A stretch of 39,941 nucleotides of DNA, from positions 1 to 39,941 of the forward strand of contig JANXWE010000042.1 of the NCBI GenBank assembly GCA_025351325.1, written 5' to 3'. The notes below the pieces were generated by a model. That model made no database searches. It was not told the DNA's origin and saw only the letters and a program-made list of their open reading frames with translations. The stretch is from Fimbriiglobus sp. (GTDB lineage: Bacteria; Planctomycetota; Planctomycetia; Gemmatales; Gemmataceae). This document shows positions 1-9,283 of this stretch, in pieces; positions within the stretch are counted from its first letter, which is position 1; each line of letters starts with the position of its first letter. Position numbers and translations under genes: made by a program.

Positions 1-738
1 GCCCATTCGTATCACGACACCCAGCGGCATCTCCCGGCCGGGTGGACGTCCGACGCCGACCCGAAATCACTCACCTACCTCGGCTGGACTGCTCGGTTGC
101 TGCCTCACCTCGAGCGCGACGCCCAGTGGCGTCAGATCGAAGCCGCGTTCCAGTCCGACCCGGATCGACTCAATTTCTTCGACCACGCCCCGCACGCCGA
201 ATTACTCGGCACCGTGACCGTGCCCTTCACCTGCCCAAGCGACGGCCGCGTGTCGATGGCACAGTCGCCCCAATCGGTGGCGGTCGCGTTCACGTCGTAC
301 CTCGGTGTTCTCGGCCGCAACGGCTTCCAGAAAGACGGCGTGCTCTTCGCCGATTCCAAAGTCTCATTCGCCGACATCCGCGACGGCCAGAGCAACACCA
401 TCCTGATCGGCGAGCGGCCCCCATCGTCCGACTTCCGCATCGGCTGGTGGTACCGCGGCTGGGGTGCCTCGAAAGACGGCATCGGCGAAATGACCCTCGG
501 CGTCCGCGAGCGCAACTTCAGCGTAGATTATAAAGCCTGTCCACCCGGGCCGTATTCATTCGTCCGCGGCGATCTCAAGAACCCGTGCGACACCTTTCAC
601 TTCTGGAGTCTGCACCCAGGCGGGGCGAACTTCGCTTTCGCCGATGGTTCCGTTCGGTTTCTGAGTTACTCTGCCGACGGAATCCTGCCGGCATTGTCCA
701 CCCGCGCCGGCGGCGAATCGGTGGCGATCCCGGAGTGA
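1..738 (+). CDS. DUF1559 domain-containing protein, C-terminal part (5' truncated by window edge)
   Basis: An open frame runs in from the window edge in frame 1 and stops with TGA at 736-738. The visible part begins with a typical DUF1559 stretch (YLGWTARLLPHLE). It ends with the family's diagnostic C-terminal motif, HPGGANFAFADGSVRFLS, about 30 residues before the stop. Full-length family members are usually about 300-350 residues with an N-terminal pilin-like methylation/cleavage helix. Here about 245 residues are visible and the N-terminus is outside the window. These proteins are massively duplicated in planctomycetes and are thought to be type II-secretion or pseudopilin-like, but the function is not established. 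A DUF1501 gene follows on the same strand after 124 bases. Family assignment is firm; function is not. Confidence 0.93.
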   Translation, partial: AHSYHDTQRHLPAGWTSDADPKSLTYLGWTARLLPHLERDAQWRQIEAAFQSDPDRLNFFDHAPHAELLGTVTVPFTCPSDGRVSMAQSPQSVAVAFTSYLGVLGRNGFQKDGVLFADSKVSFADIRDGQSNTILIGERPPSSDFRIGWWYRGWGASKDGIGEMTLGVRERNFSVDYKACPPGPYSFVRGDLKNPCDTFHFWSLHPGGANFAFADGSVRFLSYSADGILPALSTRAGGESVAIPE

Positions 739-772
739 AACCCGTCCGATAGAGGAAAATCTTCTTTTTGAG

Positions 773-802
773 TTGCCAACCGCCGCGTCTCCGTGCGATG
801 AT
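773..802 (+). promoter_or_regulatory. Candidate sigma70-type promoter for the DUF1501 gene
   Basis: TTGCCA at 773-778 (5 of 6 to the -35 consensus) and GATGAT at 797-802 (4 of 6 to the -10) are separated by 18 bases. They lie about 60 bases before the preferred start at 863. This is an eye-read match only; planctomycete promoter consensus is poorly defined. Confidence 0.3.
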
Positions 803-862
803 GTTTCTAGACGATCTCCTGCGAGAGCGTTCCCGCCCCACGACCGTGTTCGGAGAAGTCCT

Positions 863-2236
863 GTGCTCACCATTTTCGGCAAGCCGCACCGTAACGGCGG
901 GTACTGCGATGGCGTGAATCGCCGTGACTTTTTGACCATCGGCGGCACGCTGCTGGGCGGTGGCCTGATGCTGCCGAACTTACTGGCGGCCGAAAAACAG
1001 GCGGGACTCGGTTCCTCACACCGCGCGGTCATCAACATTTTCTTGCCCGGTGGCCCGCCGCACCTCGACATGTTCGACTTGAAGCCGGACGCCCCCGTCG
1101 AAATCCGCGGCGAATTCAAGCCGATCAAAACGAACGTGCCGGGCATCGAAATTTGCGAGCATTTTCCGCTGTTGGCCAAGATGATGGACAAGTTCGCCAT
1201 CATCCGCTCACTGTCGGGCAGCAGTGGCGAACACGACGCGTACCAGTGCATGACCGGCCGGAAAAAAGAGCCGGCCAAGGCCGGGTTCTGGCCGTCGCTC
1301 GGGGGCTGGGTGTCCAAATTGCAAGGCCCGGTCGACCCGGCGATCCCGCCGAATCTGAGCATGATGTACCCGACCGGGGCCACCGGCTGGGGCCAGCCGG
1401 GCGACGGTGGTTTCACGGGCCTCGCCCACGCGCCGTTTCAACTGCTCGGCGCCAAGGCCACCGGCGTGAAGTCCGACAACATGACCCTCAAAGGGATCAC
1501 GCTGGAGCAATTGAACGACCGGGTCGGGCTGATGAAGGGGTTCGACGCGGTGGAACGCGGCATCGACAACAGCGGTCTGATGGAAGGGATGGATTCGTAC
1601 ACCCGCCAAGCGATGAACATCTTGACTTCGACCAAACTGAAGGACGCCCTCGATTTATCGAAGGAGCCGAAAGCGGTGCTCGAACGCTACGGTGTTGACG
1701 ACCCGATTTTCGAGCGTGACGGTGCCCCGCGGATGGTGCGAAACTTCTGCGTCGCCCGGCGTTTGGTCGAGGCGGGCGCGCGTGTGGTGACCATGAACTT
1801 CAGCCGCTGGGATTGGCACGGCCCGGACGGCAAAAACTTCGTCCAAGCCTGCAAAGACTTCCCACTGCTCGACCGGGCGCTGACATCACTCGTCACCGAT
1901 TTGCACGATCGGGGCCTCGATAAAACCGTCTCCGTCGTGGTCTGGGGCGAGTTCGGCCGCACCCCGCGCATTAACAAAGACGCGAGCCGCGATCACTGGC
2001 CGCAGGTGAGTTGCGCCTTGATGGCGGGCGGTGGCATGAAGACGGGCCAAGTCATCGGGGCCACGAACCGTTTGGCCGAACACGCCGTGTCCCGCCCGGT
2101 GACACACCAAGAAATCTTTGCGACGCTGTTCACCAACCTCGGGTTGAATCCGAGTGTGGATCGAGCCTTGGACACCAACGGACGACCGCATTTTTTAGTG
2201 GAAGATGGGGTTCAAGCCATCAAAGAATTGGCGTGA
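863..2236 (+). CDS. DUF1501 domain-containing protein with Tat-like signal
   Basis: The 457-residue protein starts at GTG 863, preceded by GGAGAAG at 852-858. The frame is open back to 773, but the start at 863 gives the usual family N-terminus: a short CDG segment, then the twin-arginine motif NRRDFLTIGG and a glycine-rich hydrophobic stretch. After it come the family hallmarks FLPGGPPHLDMFDLKPDA, ICEHFPLLAKMMDKFAIIRS, and near the C-terminus VVVWGEFGRTPRIN with DHWP. DUF1501 proteins belong to the alkaline-phosphatase/sulfatase-like fold and are predicted to be exported. In planctomycetes they usually accompany DUF1549/DUF1553 cytochrome-type proteins, which are absent here. The substrate is unknown. 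The 3' end overlaps the converging glycosyltransferase gene by 17 bases. Confidence 0.93.
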   Translation: MLTIFGKPHRNGGYCDGVNRRDFLTIGGTLLGGGLMLPNLLAAEKQAGLGSSHRAVINIFLPGGPPHLDMFDLKPDAPVEIRGEFKPIKTNVPGIEICEHFPLLAKMMDKFAIIRSLSGSSGEHDAYQCMTGRKKEPAKAGFWPSLGGWVSKLQGPVDPAIPPNLSMMYPTGATGWGQPGDGGFTGLAHAPFQLLGAKATGVKSDNMTLKGITLEQLNDRVGLMKGFDAVERGIDNSGLMEGMDSYTRQAMNILTSTKLKDALDLSKEPKAVLERYGVDDPIFERDGAPRMVRNFCVARRLVEAGARVVTMNFSRWDWHGPDGKNFVQACKDFPLLDRALTSLVTDLHDRGLDKTVSVVVWGEFGRTPRINKDASRDHWPQVSCALMAGGGMKTGQVIGATNRLAEHAVSRPVTHQEIFATLFTNLGLNPSVDRALDTNGRPHFLVEDGVQAIKELA

Positions 2237-3434
2237 GATGATCTGTCCACGCTTCGAGCTGGCACTGCTTCGAGAAGTGCTGTTGGTACACCTTCCAACA
2301 GTGCTTTTGCAGTGCCGAGCGTTCGGCGGGGTTCTCGGCGAGCCACTGCAATTCAATCGCTACTGCTGGGAGGTTGGTCGCATCGACGACCCAGCCGACG
2401 CGGTGTTCGTGGATCCACTTTGCAATTGCGGACTGATCCGAACCGGCGAAGAGGACGGCCCGTCCGACGGCAAGCGCCCCGAAGAATTTGGACGGCACCA
2501 CGGTGCCCGTCCACTCTTCCTGCAGGCTGACGAGGTGCAGATCGCACGCCGTGAGGCGGAGCTCCAATTCCGATTCCGGGGCGAAGCCGGCGAAGCGGAC
2601 GTTCACATCCGCAGCTTCCACCGCCGTTTTCAATTCGTCCGCTCGGTTCCCACGACCCGCGAAACAGAATTCGATCCCGGTGCCCCGGAGTCGGCGCGCG
2701 AGTGCCAGGAACTCGCGGTATCTGTGAGCCCGGCCGAAGCTGCCCGAATAGAGCAGCCCGAGTTTAACACCAGCGCCGAAGAGGTTGGCCCGCACGGTCG
2801 CGTCGGGTGAGACCACCGCCGACGGCTCGATGAGCGCCCATGGTGTGATGGTGGTAAGTGCGCTCGGCGAACTGTATTTCGTCAGCAGGTCCCGCATGCA
2901 CGGCCCTAGATTGGCGATGACCGAACAGCGGTGGTAGGCTTGCTTCAACAGGGCGGTGAGGGCTTTGGCGAGAAGTGAATTCGGCCGAACCAAACCGTCG
3001 GCCACGGCAGCTTCGGGGTAGAGGTCGAAGCACCAGTGGGCGACTCGGGAACCGGGCCGGAGGAACTTCCACGGCCACGCCACCAGCACGGACAGGACCG
3101 GATCGGTGCCGATGATGACGACCTCGCCCGGCGACCGCGGCAGGGTCAGCGCTTGCCAACTCCAGGCGGCGATCATCCAGAGCGCGTTGAGGATACGCCC
3201 CCGGTTGGACGCCTGCGCCCACGCGGGTCGCCAGAGCCGGCGGATCGTGCCACCGGCCCAAGTTTCAGCCGCTGGCAACGCGGTGTTATTCTTCCAAGTC
3301 CGGTTGCACGGGAGGGCCAGCACGTCGTACCCGCGCTCGGTCAACCCGACGGCGAGATCGGAGAATTGCCGGGCGCTCACGACGTCGTCGGGATGAAAGA
3401 AGTGATAGAGCAGGACGACTCGCGGACGCGTCAC
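2220..3434 (-). CDS. Glycosyltransferase, GT4-like (WcaI-type)
   Basis: The protein has 404 residues and a GTG start at 3434 that overlaps the upstream reductase stop (GTGA, 3431-3434), which indicates translational coupling. It begins with the GT-B N-terminal pattern [18 protein letters not shown]. The nucleotide-sugar half contains [27 protein letters not shown] and [20 protein letters not shown]. The last block resembles WcaI-type colanic-acid fucosyltransferases, in which the usual EX7E motif is replaced by a VPSK block. It probably adds one sugar to the lipid-linked glycan at the cytoplasmic face. Donor and acceptor cannot be read from sequence; a fucosyl donor would fit the preceding GDP-fucose-synthase-like gene, but that is inference. 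It is the last gene of the glycan operon and converges on the DUF1501 gene. Confidence 0.88.
   Translation of the reverse strand: MTRPRVVLLYHFFHPDDVVSARQFSDLAVGLTERGYDVLALPCNRTWKNNTALPAAETWAGGTIRRLWRPAWAQASNRGRILNALWMIAAWSWQALTLPRSPGEVVIIGTDPVLSVLVAWPWKFLRPGSRVAHWCFDLYPEAAVADGLVRPNSLLAKALTALLKQAYHRCSVIANLGPCMRDLLTKYSSPSALTTITPWALIEPSAVVSPDATVRANLFGAGVKLGLLYSGSFGRAHRYREFLALARRLRGTGIEFCFAGRGNRADELKTAVEAADVNVRFAGFAPESELELRLTACDLHLVSLQEEWTGTVVPSKFFGALAVGRAVLFAGSDQSAIAKWIHEHRVGWVVDATNLPAVAIELQWLAENPAERSALQKHCWKVYQQHFSKQCQLEAWTDHLTPIL
2261..2316 (+). terminator. Nested inverted repeat, possible terminator of the DUF1501 transcript
   Basis: An outer pair GGCACTGC (2261-2268) / GCAGTGCC (2309-2316) encloses an inner perfect 7-bp stem CTGTTGG (2280-2286) / CCAACAG (2295-2301). 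The inner stem is followed by TGCTTTT on the plus strand. It lies 24 bases beyond the DUF1501 stop and inside the last codons of the converging glycosyltransferase. The T-run is short, so the terminator call is tentative. Confidence 0.33.
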
Positions 3435-4375
3435 GCCAATTTCCGATTGGCTTCATACCAGTTGATCGACTCTCGCAGACCCGTCCGGAAGTCGGTCTGC
3501 GCCCGGAATCCGAACCGTTCCGCCGCCCGCGAGACGTCCAAACAACGGCGTGGTTGGCCGTCGGGCTTGGTGGCGTCCCACCTCAGTTCGCCGGGAAATC
3601 CGCACAGTTCGCAGATCAACTCGGCCAGGGCCTTCACTGTGATTTCCATCCCGCTACCCAGGTTCACCGGCTCGGGGTCGTCGTACGCTTCCGTTGCCAA
3701 CGCGATTCCCTCGGCCGCATCGCGGACGAACAGAAACTCCCGTGACGCGCTTCCGGTTCCCCAGACATCAATGTGCCGTTTGCCGGCGTCGCGGGCTTCG
3801 ATCACCTTTTTGATGAGTGCAGGAATCACGTGGCTGCTCGCGGGGTCGAAATTGTCTTCCGGCCCGTATAAGTTCACTGGCAACAAGGTGATCGCATTGG
3901 TGCCGTACTGTTGGCGATAGGCTTGCCCTTGCACCATCACCGCTTTCTTGGCGATTCCGTAGGGGGCATTGGTCTCTTCCGGGTAGCCATTCCAGAGGTC
4001 ATCTTCGCGGAAGGGCACCGGGGTGAACTTCGGGTACGAACAGATGGTACTAACATTCACAAACTTGCCGATGTCACGCCGACGAGCTTCTTCCAGTAGG
4101 AGGATGCCCATCACGGCATTCTCGTAGAAGTAGCGGCCTGGGTTTTCGCGGTTGGCCCCGATGCCACCGACGACGGCCGCGAGATGCACAATGGCATCCG
4201 GCTTGGTGTCGTCGAGGAGTTTGCGCACGAGAACCTGTTCAGTGAGATCGTATTGCGCCTTCCGGGGCACGATGATTTCGGCCGGGTCACGCCGGCGGAT
4301 CGCCGCGCAGACGTTCCGCCCGAGAAACCCAGCCCCCCCGGTGACGAGGATGCGTTTATTGGCGAGTGTGGACAT
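3431..4375 (-). CDS. fcl: GDP-L-fucose synthase-like NAD(P)-dependent epimerase/reductase
   Basis: This is a 314-residue extended SDR enzyme. The start is ATG 4375, preceded by AAAGGAACG; an in-frame GTG at 4387 would overlap the upstream stop and has no better ribosome site. The Rossmann motif GGAGFLG is followed by STICSYPK, which aligns with the Cys region of WcaG (with Thr in place of the first Ser). The catalytic pair is in APYGIAKKA (Tyr and Lys), and NLYGPEDNF and [11 protein letters not shown] include the family His. These match GDP-L-fucose synthase, which epimerises and reduces GDP-4-keto-6-deoxymannose at the end of GDP-fucose synthesis. The partner Gmd is not in the window. A close relative acting on another 4-keto sugar nucleotide cannot be excluded. 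It sits between the carbamoyltransferase and the terminal glycosyltransferase. Confidence 0.87.
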   Translation of the reverse strand: MSTLANKRILVTGGAGFLGRNVCAAIRRRDPAEIIVPRKAQYDLTEQVLVRKLLDDTKPDAIVHLAAVVGGIGANRENPGRYFYENAVMGILLLEEARRRDIGKFVNVSTICSYPKFTPVPFREDDLWNGYPEETNAPYGIAKKAVMVQGQAYRQQYGTNAITLLPVNLYGPEDNFDPASSHVIPALIKKVIEARDAGKRHIDVWGTGSASREFLFVRDAAEGIALATEAYDDPEPVNLGSGMEITVKALAELICELCGFPGELRWDATKPDGQPRRCLDVSRAAERFGFRAQTDFRTGLRESINWYEANRKLA

Positions 4376-4383
4376 CGTTCCTT

Positions 4384-6075
4384 TCACGTTGCGGCAGTCG
4401 CTTTGGTCACGAGGAACGGCCCCAGAGCGACCGCGTCGAGTTCGCTCCGCTTCAAGGTATCGAGGGCCACTTCGGGGGTGCCGACGATCGGGGAGCCGTG
4501 CAGATTGAAGCTCGTGTTCAGGAGCGCGCCTACCCCGGTGTGCTTCCGGAAGGCCCGGATGATATCGCGGTACTCGGGGTTCGTGTCGTTCACCACTTGT
4601 GGGCGAATCGTCCGATCAAATGGGTGAGTTCCGGCCACGAGTCGCTCGGCACCTTCGGGTGTGGTGTCGAAGGCTTCGGTCATGAAGAAGGCCCACTCGG
4701 TCGTCTTCTGGATGTACCGATCTTTATCCTCGTCCAGAACCGACGCGGCGAACGGCATCCAGAAGTCGCGCTGCTTGATGGCGAAGTTCAGTTTGCGGAC
4801 GGAACGGAGGTCGCGGGGGTCGGCCAAGATGCTGCGGTTGCCGAGCGCCCGCGGGCCGATCTCTTCGCGGCCGAAAAAGCGTGCGACGATCTTCTCGTTC
4901 GCCAGCAGCCCGCCGACTTCTTCCGCCGGGTTGGCCATGCGGTGGTAAGGCAGGCCACTCGCTTGAGCGGCGGTTTCCATTTCCGCGTCGGTGAACTCCA
5001 ATCCCAAATACATGTTCTTGGGCAGGTCGAGCGCGGGGGTCGCACGGAGTTGTTTGCAGAGTTCGAGGTAACCGAGGATGGCCCCGCCGATCGGCGTCCC
5101 GCCGTCGTCGCTGGCCGGGTAGACGTAGAGTGCTTCCACTTCGGGTAACTCGCGGATCAACTTATTCGCCTTCACATTCAGAAACGCTCCCCCGGCCGCA
5201 ACGACTTTACGCACTCCGGTAGCACGAACAGCATTGCGCACCCACTCCACCATCATCTCTTCGAAGGCCAATTGGGTGGCTGCACAGATGTTGTCGAACC
5301 GGTGGTGATACAGCTTGCTATGAAAGTAACCATAAAGCCCGGTCGCGTACTTGCCGGTGTTGTTGCGGAACTTCAAGCCGTCGACGGTGAACGCCCCCCG
5401 GATCGCGGCGATACTGTGCTCGGATTGCCCGTACGGAGCCATCCCCATCACTTTGTACTCGTGCTCGTACGGCCGCAACCCAAGGTGGGCGGTGATCGCC
5501 GAGTAGAGTCCGACCGCCGGGCTATGGTACTTGGGTGTCTGCGAAACGACCTCGATGGCGTCCCCGCGGCCAACGCTCACACTGGCGCAAATTCCGTCCC
5601 CCGCACCGTCGAGTGTCAGAATCGTGGCCGGATCGGCCCAAGGTCGATGGAAGTGAGCCGTGGCCGCGTGGCAGAGATGGTGGTCGAACGTCTTGACCGG
5701 CTTGCCGGCCAAACCGAATTCGGTCAGGCAGCGGAGCAGGTCGGCCCGCTTGCGAAACTTGGGCAGCAGCCACCGGCCGACATTCGTCGCCCACTCCGAG
5801 CGGGCGAGCGAGGTGATCGTATGCATGACGGAATACGTCGGCTTTTGCCCGAGTTTTGGCACCGAATTGCGGATGGTGCCGACCAGCGCAATCAGGTCGA
5901 CATCCTGCGGGTTCACTCCCGTGCGGTCGAACATGGCGCGGATGGATCGCTCCGGGATCCCGGCATGATTCTTGAGATTCACTCGTCGCTCTTCGTTGCT
6001 GACGAGAAGGACTCGGCCGTCCTTCAGCAAGCAGGCGCCGGCATCGTGCCCGTCGTTGATACTCAAGACGATCAT
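4384..6075 (-). CDS. Carbamoyltransferase, NodU/CmcH/TobZ family
   Basis: The 563-residue protein starts at ATG 6075, overlapping the upstream GT stop as ATGA (6072-6075). The frame is open to 6345, but the protein clearly begins [20 protein letters not shown], as the family does. The N-terminal Kae1/YrdC-like lobe has [12 protein letters not shown] (His132, His133 and His136), LDGAGDG (about 155-161) and KVMGMAPYG (about 208). The C-terminal lobe carries [20 protein letters not shown] and [15 protein letters not shown]. Family members transfer carbamoyl from carbamoyl phosphate, through an adenylate, onto a hydroxyl of a sugar or antibiotic. Its position among GT genes implies O-carbamoylation of a sugar in this glycan. 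The accepting sugar is unknown. Length and motifs are complete, so it should be active. Confidence 0.93.
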   Translation of the reverse strand: MIVLSINDGHDAGACLLKDGRVLLVSNEERRVNLKNHAGIPERSIRAMFDRTGVNPQDVDLIALVGTIRNSVPKLGQKPTYSVMHTITSLARSEWATNVGRWLLPKFRKRADLLRCLTEFGLAGKPVKTFDHHLCHAATAHFHRPWADPATILTLDGAGDGICASVSVGRGDAIEVVSQTPKYHSPAVGLYSAITAHLGLRPYEHEYKVMGMAPYGQSEHSIAAIRGAFTVDGLKFRNNTGKYATGLYGYFHSKLYHHRFDNICAATQLAFEEMMVEWVRNAVRATGVRKVVAAGGAFLNVKANKLIRELPEVEALYVYPASDDGGTPIGGAILGYLELCKQLRATPALDLPKNMYLGLEFTDAEMETAAQASGLPYHRMANPAEEVGGLLANEKIVARFFGREEIGPRALGNRSILADPRDLRSVRKLNFAIKQRDFWMPFAASVLDEDKDRYIQKTTEWAFFMTEAFDTTPEGAERLVAGTHPFDRTIRPQVVNDTNPEYRDIIRAFRKHTGVGALLNTSFNLHGSPIVGTPEVALDTLKRSELDAVALGPFLVTKATAAT

Positions 6076-7313
6076 GAGTGGTGAATCCTCGGGGGGTTGG
6101 GGTGGATAGTAGACAAAATTATCGAATACATAGCGGCCACGTCGGTGCCGACGCGATCCCAGCTCAGGTGCTCGGCGACGTACCGCCGACCCGCTTCCCC
6201 AAGGGGCGCTCGACGGTCGGGTTGGGCGAGCAATTGCGTCAGGGCCACGGTGACGGCATCGACGTCCAACGGCACCACAAATCCGGCGTTCGCGGCCAGG
6301 ACGTGGTCGCACGATTGCACCCGATCCGACACGATTACCGGGCAACCGCGTGCCATCGCTTCGACGACGACTAGCCCGAAGTTCTCTTGGTGGCTGGGTA
6401 GAACGAATCCGGCGGCCCCGTCAAAGAGTCCCCAGCGGTTGGCAGGGGCGATCGATCCCAGCAGTGCGACGCGATGTTTCAGTTTGAGGCGGGCCATGGT
6501 CGCTTCGATTTCGGCCAGATAACGAGGTGAACCGTCGGCACCTCCAGCAATGGCCAGGAATGCCGGTATGTTCAATCGAGCCAAGGCAGGCAGGAGAAAA
6601 TCGGCAACGCCTTTTTTAGGATGAATTCTCGAAAGGAACAGCAGGATCGGGAGATCGGCGACGTCAGGCCCACAGAGCCGTCGGAGCGCCATTGGGTCAG
6701 GCGGGGTCGTCCACGCTTGCGGGTCGATGCCGAGCGGAATGGTGTGCACTGCCGGCGGCAAGTGAAGCCGCCGCAATTCGTCCGCTTCCCCGGCGCTGGT
6801 CGCATGCCACGCTGCGGCCCGTGAGATCATCCGGCGATCGCTCCAGCGCCAGTACACCGCTTTCTTGAGTCGTCCGCGCGACCACGAATAGGGCGACATC
6901 ATTCCCGCCGGTCGGACGATGTACGGAACCCCGGCGCGGAATGCGGCCCGCCCGGCCGAGGAGGACACGAGCGACCAAAGCGTGTGGATGTGGATCATGT
7001 CATAATCGGCAGCGTGGACGCGGAGCCAACGGGTCAAATCGGGAGAGTACTTTAATTTTCCGCGGAATGCCCTTGCGAAGCGATGAACAGGAATTCCTCG
7101 GCCGATCAAATTCCCATCGCCAGACAGTGCTTCGCCGCTCGGTACCGTCGTGGCGATTTCGACTCGGATCCCTCCAATTCGGTTGAGGGCGGCACACAAC
7201 GGGCCGATTGCGAGACTCGGGCCACCCTCCGCAAAAGAGATCGAGGGTATGACGTGGAGACACCGCAAACCGGGGCCGGTTCGTATTCGCTCAGACGCGT
7301 GTCCAAGTTCCAT
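6072..7313 (-). CDS. Glycosyltransferase family 4
   Basis: The protein has 413 residues from ATG 7313, which lies 2 bases after the asparagine-synthase stop (TGAAAATG). The longer open frame to 7406 would overlap that gene and is not preferred. The GT-B N-terminus reads LRCLHVIPSISFAEGGPS, with HIHTLWS further on. The C-terminal half has LLFLSRIHPKKGVADF and LPSHQENFGLVVVEAMARG, which contains the EX7E motif (E-NFGLVVV-E) of retaining GT4 enzymes, then GCPVIVSD. It is predicted to use a nucleotide sugar at the cytoplasmic membrane. It lies between the amidotransferase and the carbamoyltransferase, so it may add the sugar that one of them modifies, but that is guesswork. Confidence 0.9.
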   Translation of the reverse strand: MELGHASERIRTGPGLRCLHVIPSISFAEGGPSLAIGPLCAALNRIGGIRVEIATTVPSGEALSGDGNLIGRGIPVHRFARAFRGKLKYSPDLTRWLRVHAADYDMIHIHTLWSLVSSSAGRAAFRAGVPYIVRPAGMMSPYSWSRGRLKKAVYWRWSDRRMISRAAAWHATSAGEADELRRLHLPPAVHTIPLGIDPQAWTTPPDPMALRRLCGPDVADLPILLFLSRIHPKKGVADFLLPALARLNIPAFLAIAGGADGSPRYLAEIEATMARLKLKHRVALLGSIAPANRWGLFDGAAGFVLPSHQENFGLVVVEAMARGCPVIVSDRVQSCDHVLAANAGFVVPLDVDAVTVALTQLLAQPDRRAPLGEAGRRYVAEHLSWDRVGTDVAAMYSIILSTIHPNPPRIHHS

Positions 7314-7315
7314 TT

Positions 7316-9241
7316 TCACGGTGGCGAATCCGAAGTGGCTCGGCATTTGGTATTCAACGAAGCCAAGTAAAGCCCCAAACTGCAAAGGCTGAAAGGTCGG
7401 CTCCAAGCCGGATCGCCTCGGTCTTTGAGGAAATTGTTCCAGATTGCGTACAGGCCCTGTTTCTGAACAAGTCCCGAAACGGCGAGGGTCGCCAAGCCCG
7501 ATTCGCAGAGGTCACGCAGCGGCCCGCGCATCCACCGTCCGAGCGGCAGCGAAAAGCCTTGTTTGGGCCGTTCGCTGATTCCGGGCCGGAGCAGCGGGCG
7601 GAACGCTTCGCGGAGGAGATGCTTGTCCGAAGCGCCTTTCGGCATGCGGATGTGTCCGGGTGCGGCGTGCGCCAAATCGAGCATCCGCCGGTCGAGCATC
7701 GGCACCCGGATCTCCAACCCGTAAGACATCCCGTTGACATCCGCATCGGGAAGCAGCATGTGGCCTTGATAAAAATGAGATTCGAATCGTGAGATGGTTC
7801 GAATCGGATCATTCGTGTCCGACTCGAATTCGAACTCCGCTTCGGGCGGAAGATAATTCTGGGTCAGTCCGAGTTCGGACGGTTGATAGCCGAGCGTCAC
7901 CAACTGTCGATCCGATAACACCCGTCGCCGCTGGAGATAAAGCGAAAGCGAACTGCCGTCGCTCCCGGCCATGTCGGTGAGCTTCCGACGCGCGTCCGCG
8001 GACCAGCCGACTGCAACTCCACGCGCCATGATCCGGCGAAGAGCCGGGGGCAGGAATCGAATCCGCCGGAGCAATCTTTGGATGCGTGGTACGTCGCGGA
8101 AACTCGGATACCCACAGAACAATTCATCTCCACCCAACCCGGACAACGCGACTTTAACCCCCTCGCGCCGGACGGCGGCGGAGATGATCGCCACGTTGAG
8201 GCCATCAATGGATGGCTGATCGATCCGGCCCAACCAAGCGGTCGCCTCCCGCAGTGCTTCCCCCTCGGTAATTTGAATGGCGGTGTGAGACTGTCCGAAT
8301 AGGTGTGCCGTCTCCGAAGCGAGCGCAACTTCGCTCGCGGTTTCGTCGCCGAAGCCGACCGTGAAGCTTCGCGCCGACGAAGTATGGCGGGCGGCCAAAC
8401 CGGCAATAATCGTGCTGTCGAGGCCGGACGATAGAAAGATGCCGACGGGGACATCGGCGACGAGATGGTCTCGGACAACGAGATCGAGAGTCGAGCCGAC
8501 TTCGGCAACGGTTTGTTCTTGACCGAGATCGGATCGCGGAGGCGGATAATCCCAGTGCCGTTTGGGTCGGTCGGAGGCCCAAGCCCCCGCACCGCAAGGG
8601 CGGAATTCTTGCCAGGTACCAGGGGGTAGTGCGCGAATCGACGCGAAGAGAGTTCGGGGCTGTTGCAAAGCCCCGTAGGCGAGGAAGCCGGCGACCGCTT
8701 GGCGGTCGATCGCTTGTGGGATGAGCCCGGTGGCGTGGAGTGCCCGAACTTCACTCGCAAATAGCAGCGAGCCATCGATCTCGGCAACAAAGAGAGGTTT
8801 GATTCCCGCCGGGTCTCGGGCGAGGAGAAGCCGCTGGCCGCGCCGGTCGAAGTAGGCGAACGCAAACATTCCTTCGAGCTTGGCAAGAGCGTCCTGTCCC
8901 CAGCGGGTAAGTGCTCGCAACAACACTTCTGTATCGCATTGACTCGTGAATCGTTCTCCCGCCGCTTCCAGTTCGATCCGCAGTCGGCGGAAGTTGTAGA
9001 TCTCACCGTTAAAAATCAGCAGGTCGCCCGTGTCCGGGTGAACCATGGGTTGGTGGCCCGCCGGTGAAAGATCGAGAATCGCCAGTCGCCGAAATCCCAA
9101 ACCGAGGTGGAGTGACCCCATCCGCCGGTATTCCAAGCCGGAGTCATCAGGCCCACGATGGGTCTGTGCTTCGACCATCGTGGGCAACGCCCTGCGCACC
9201 GTTGTCTCGACTGGGGAAAGAATCCCGGCAATACCGCACAT
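7316..9241 (-). CDS. asnB: Asparagine synthase (glutamine-hydrolysing)-like amidotransferase
   Basis: The 641-residue protein has full length for the AsnB family. It begins MCGIAGIL, so Cys2 is the class II glutaminase nucleophile. FNGEIYN is at 77-83 and CDTEVLLRAL at about 102-111. The synthetase half has the PP-loop as SSGLDST (271-277), where most enzymes have SGGLDS, followed by GLGGDELFCGYP. The family makes asparagine from aspartate, but many copies inside polysaccharide clusters are thought to amidate a uronic acid or other carboxylate (WbpS-type). Location in a GT operon favours the second role; sequence alone does not decide it. A 42-base gap separates it from the preceding GT, and no clear Shine-Dalgarno sequence is visible. 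Confidence 0.93.
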   Translation of the reverse strand: MCGIAGILSPVETTVRRALPTMVEAQTHRGPDDSGLEYRRMGSLHLGLGFRRLAILDLSPAGHQPMVHPDTGDLLIFNGEIYNFRRLRIELEAAGERFTSQCDTEVLLRALTRWGQDALAKLEGMFAFAYFDRRGQRLLLARDPAGIKPLFVAEIDGSLLFASEVRALHATGLIPQAIDRQAVAGFLAYGALQQPRTLFASIRALPPGTWQEFRPCGAGAWASDRPKRHWDYPPPRSDLGQEQTVAEVGSTLDLVVRDHLVADVPVGIFLSSGLDSTIIAGLAARHTSSARSFTVGFGDETASEVALASETAHLFGQSHTAIQITEGEALREATAWLGRIDQPSIDGLNVAIISAAVRREGVKVALSGLGGDELFCGYPSFRDVPRIQRLLRRIRFLPPALRRIMARGVAVGWSADARRKLTDMAGSDGSSLSLYLQRRRVLSDRQLVTLGYQPSELGLTQNYLPPEAEFEFESDTNDPIRTISRFESHFYQGHMLLPDADVNGMSYGLEIRVPMLDRRMLDLAHAAPGHIRMPKGASDKHLLREAFRPLLRPGISERPKQGFSLPLGRWMRGPLRDLCESGLATLAVSGLVQKQGLYAIWNNFLKDRGDPAWSRPFSLCSLGLYLASLNTKCRATSDSPP

Positions 9242-9283
9242 GGTTAGTTTGCGAGTCTCGGACCTGCTGACGAAAATGGAATC

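Noticed and set aside
6076-6345. 90-residue N-terminal extension of the carbamoyltransferase
   Set aside because: It overlaps the GT gene on the same strand out of frame, is Arg-rich, and precedes the conserved [13 protein letters not shown] start, which overlaps the GT stop as ATGA.
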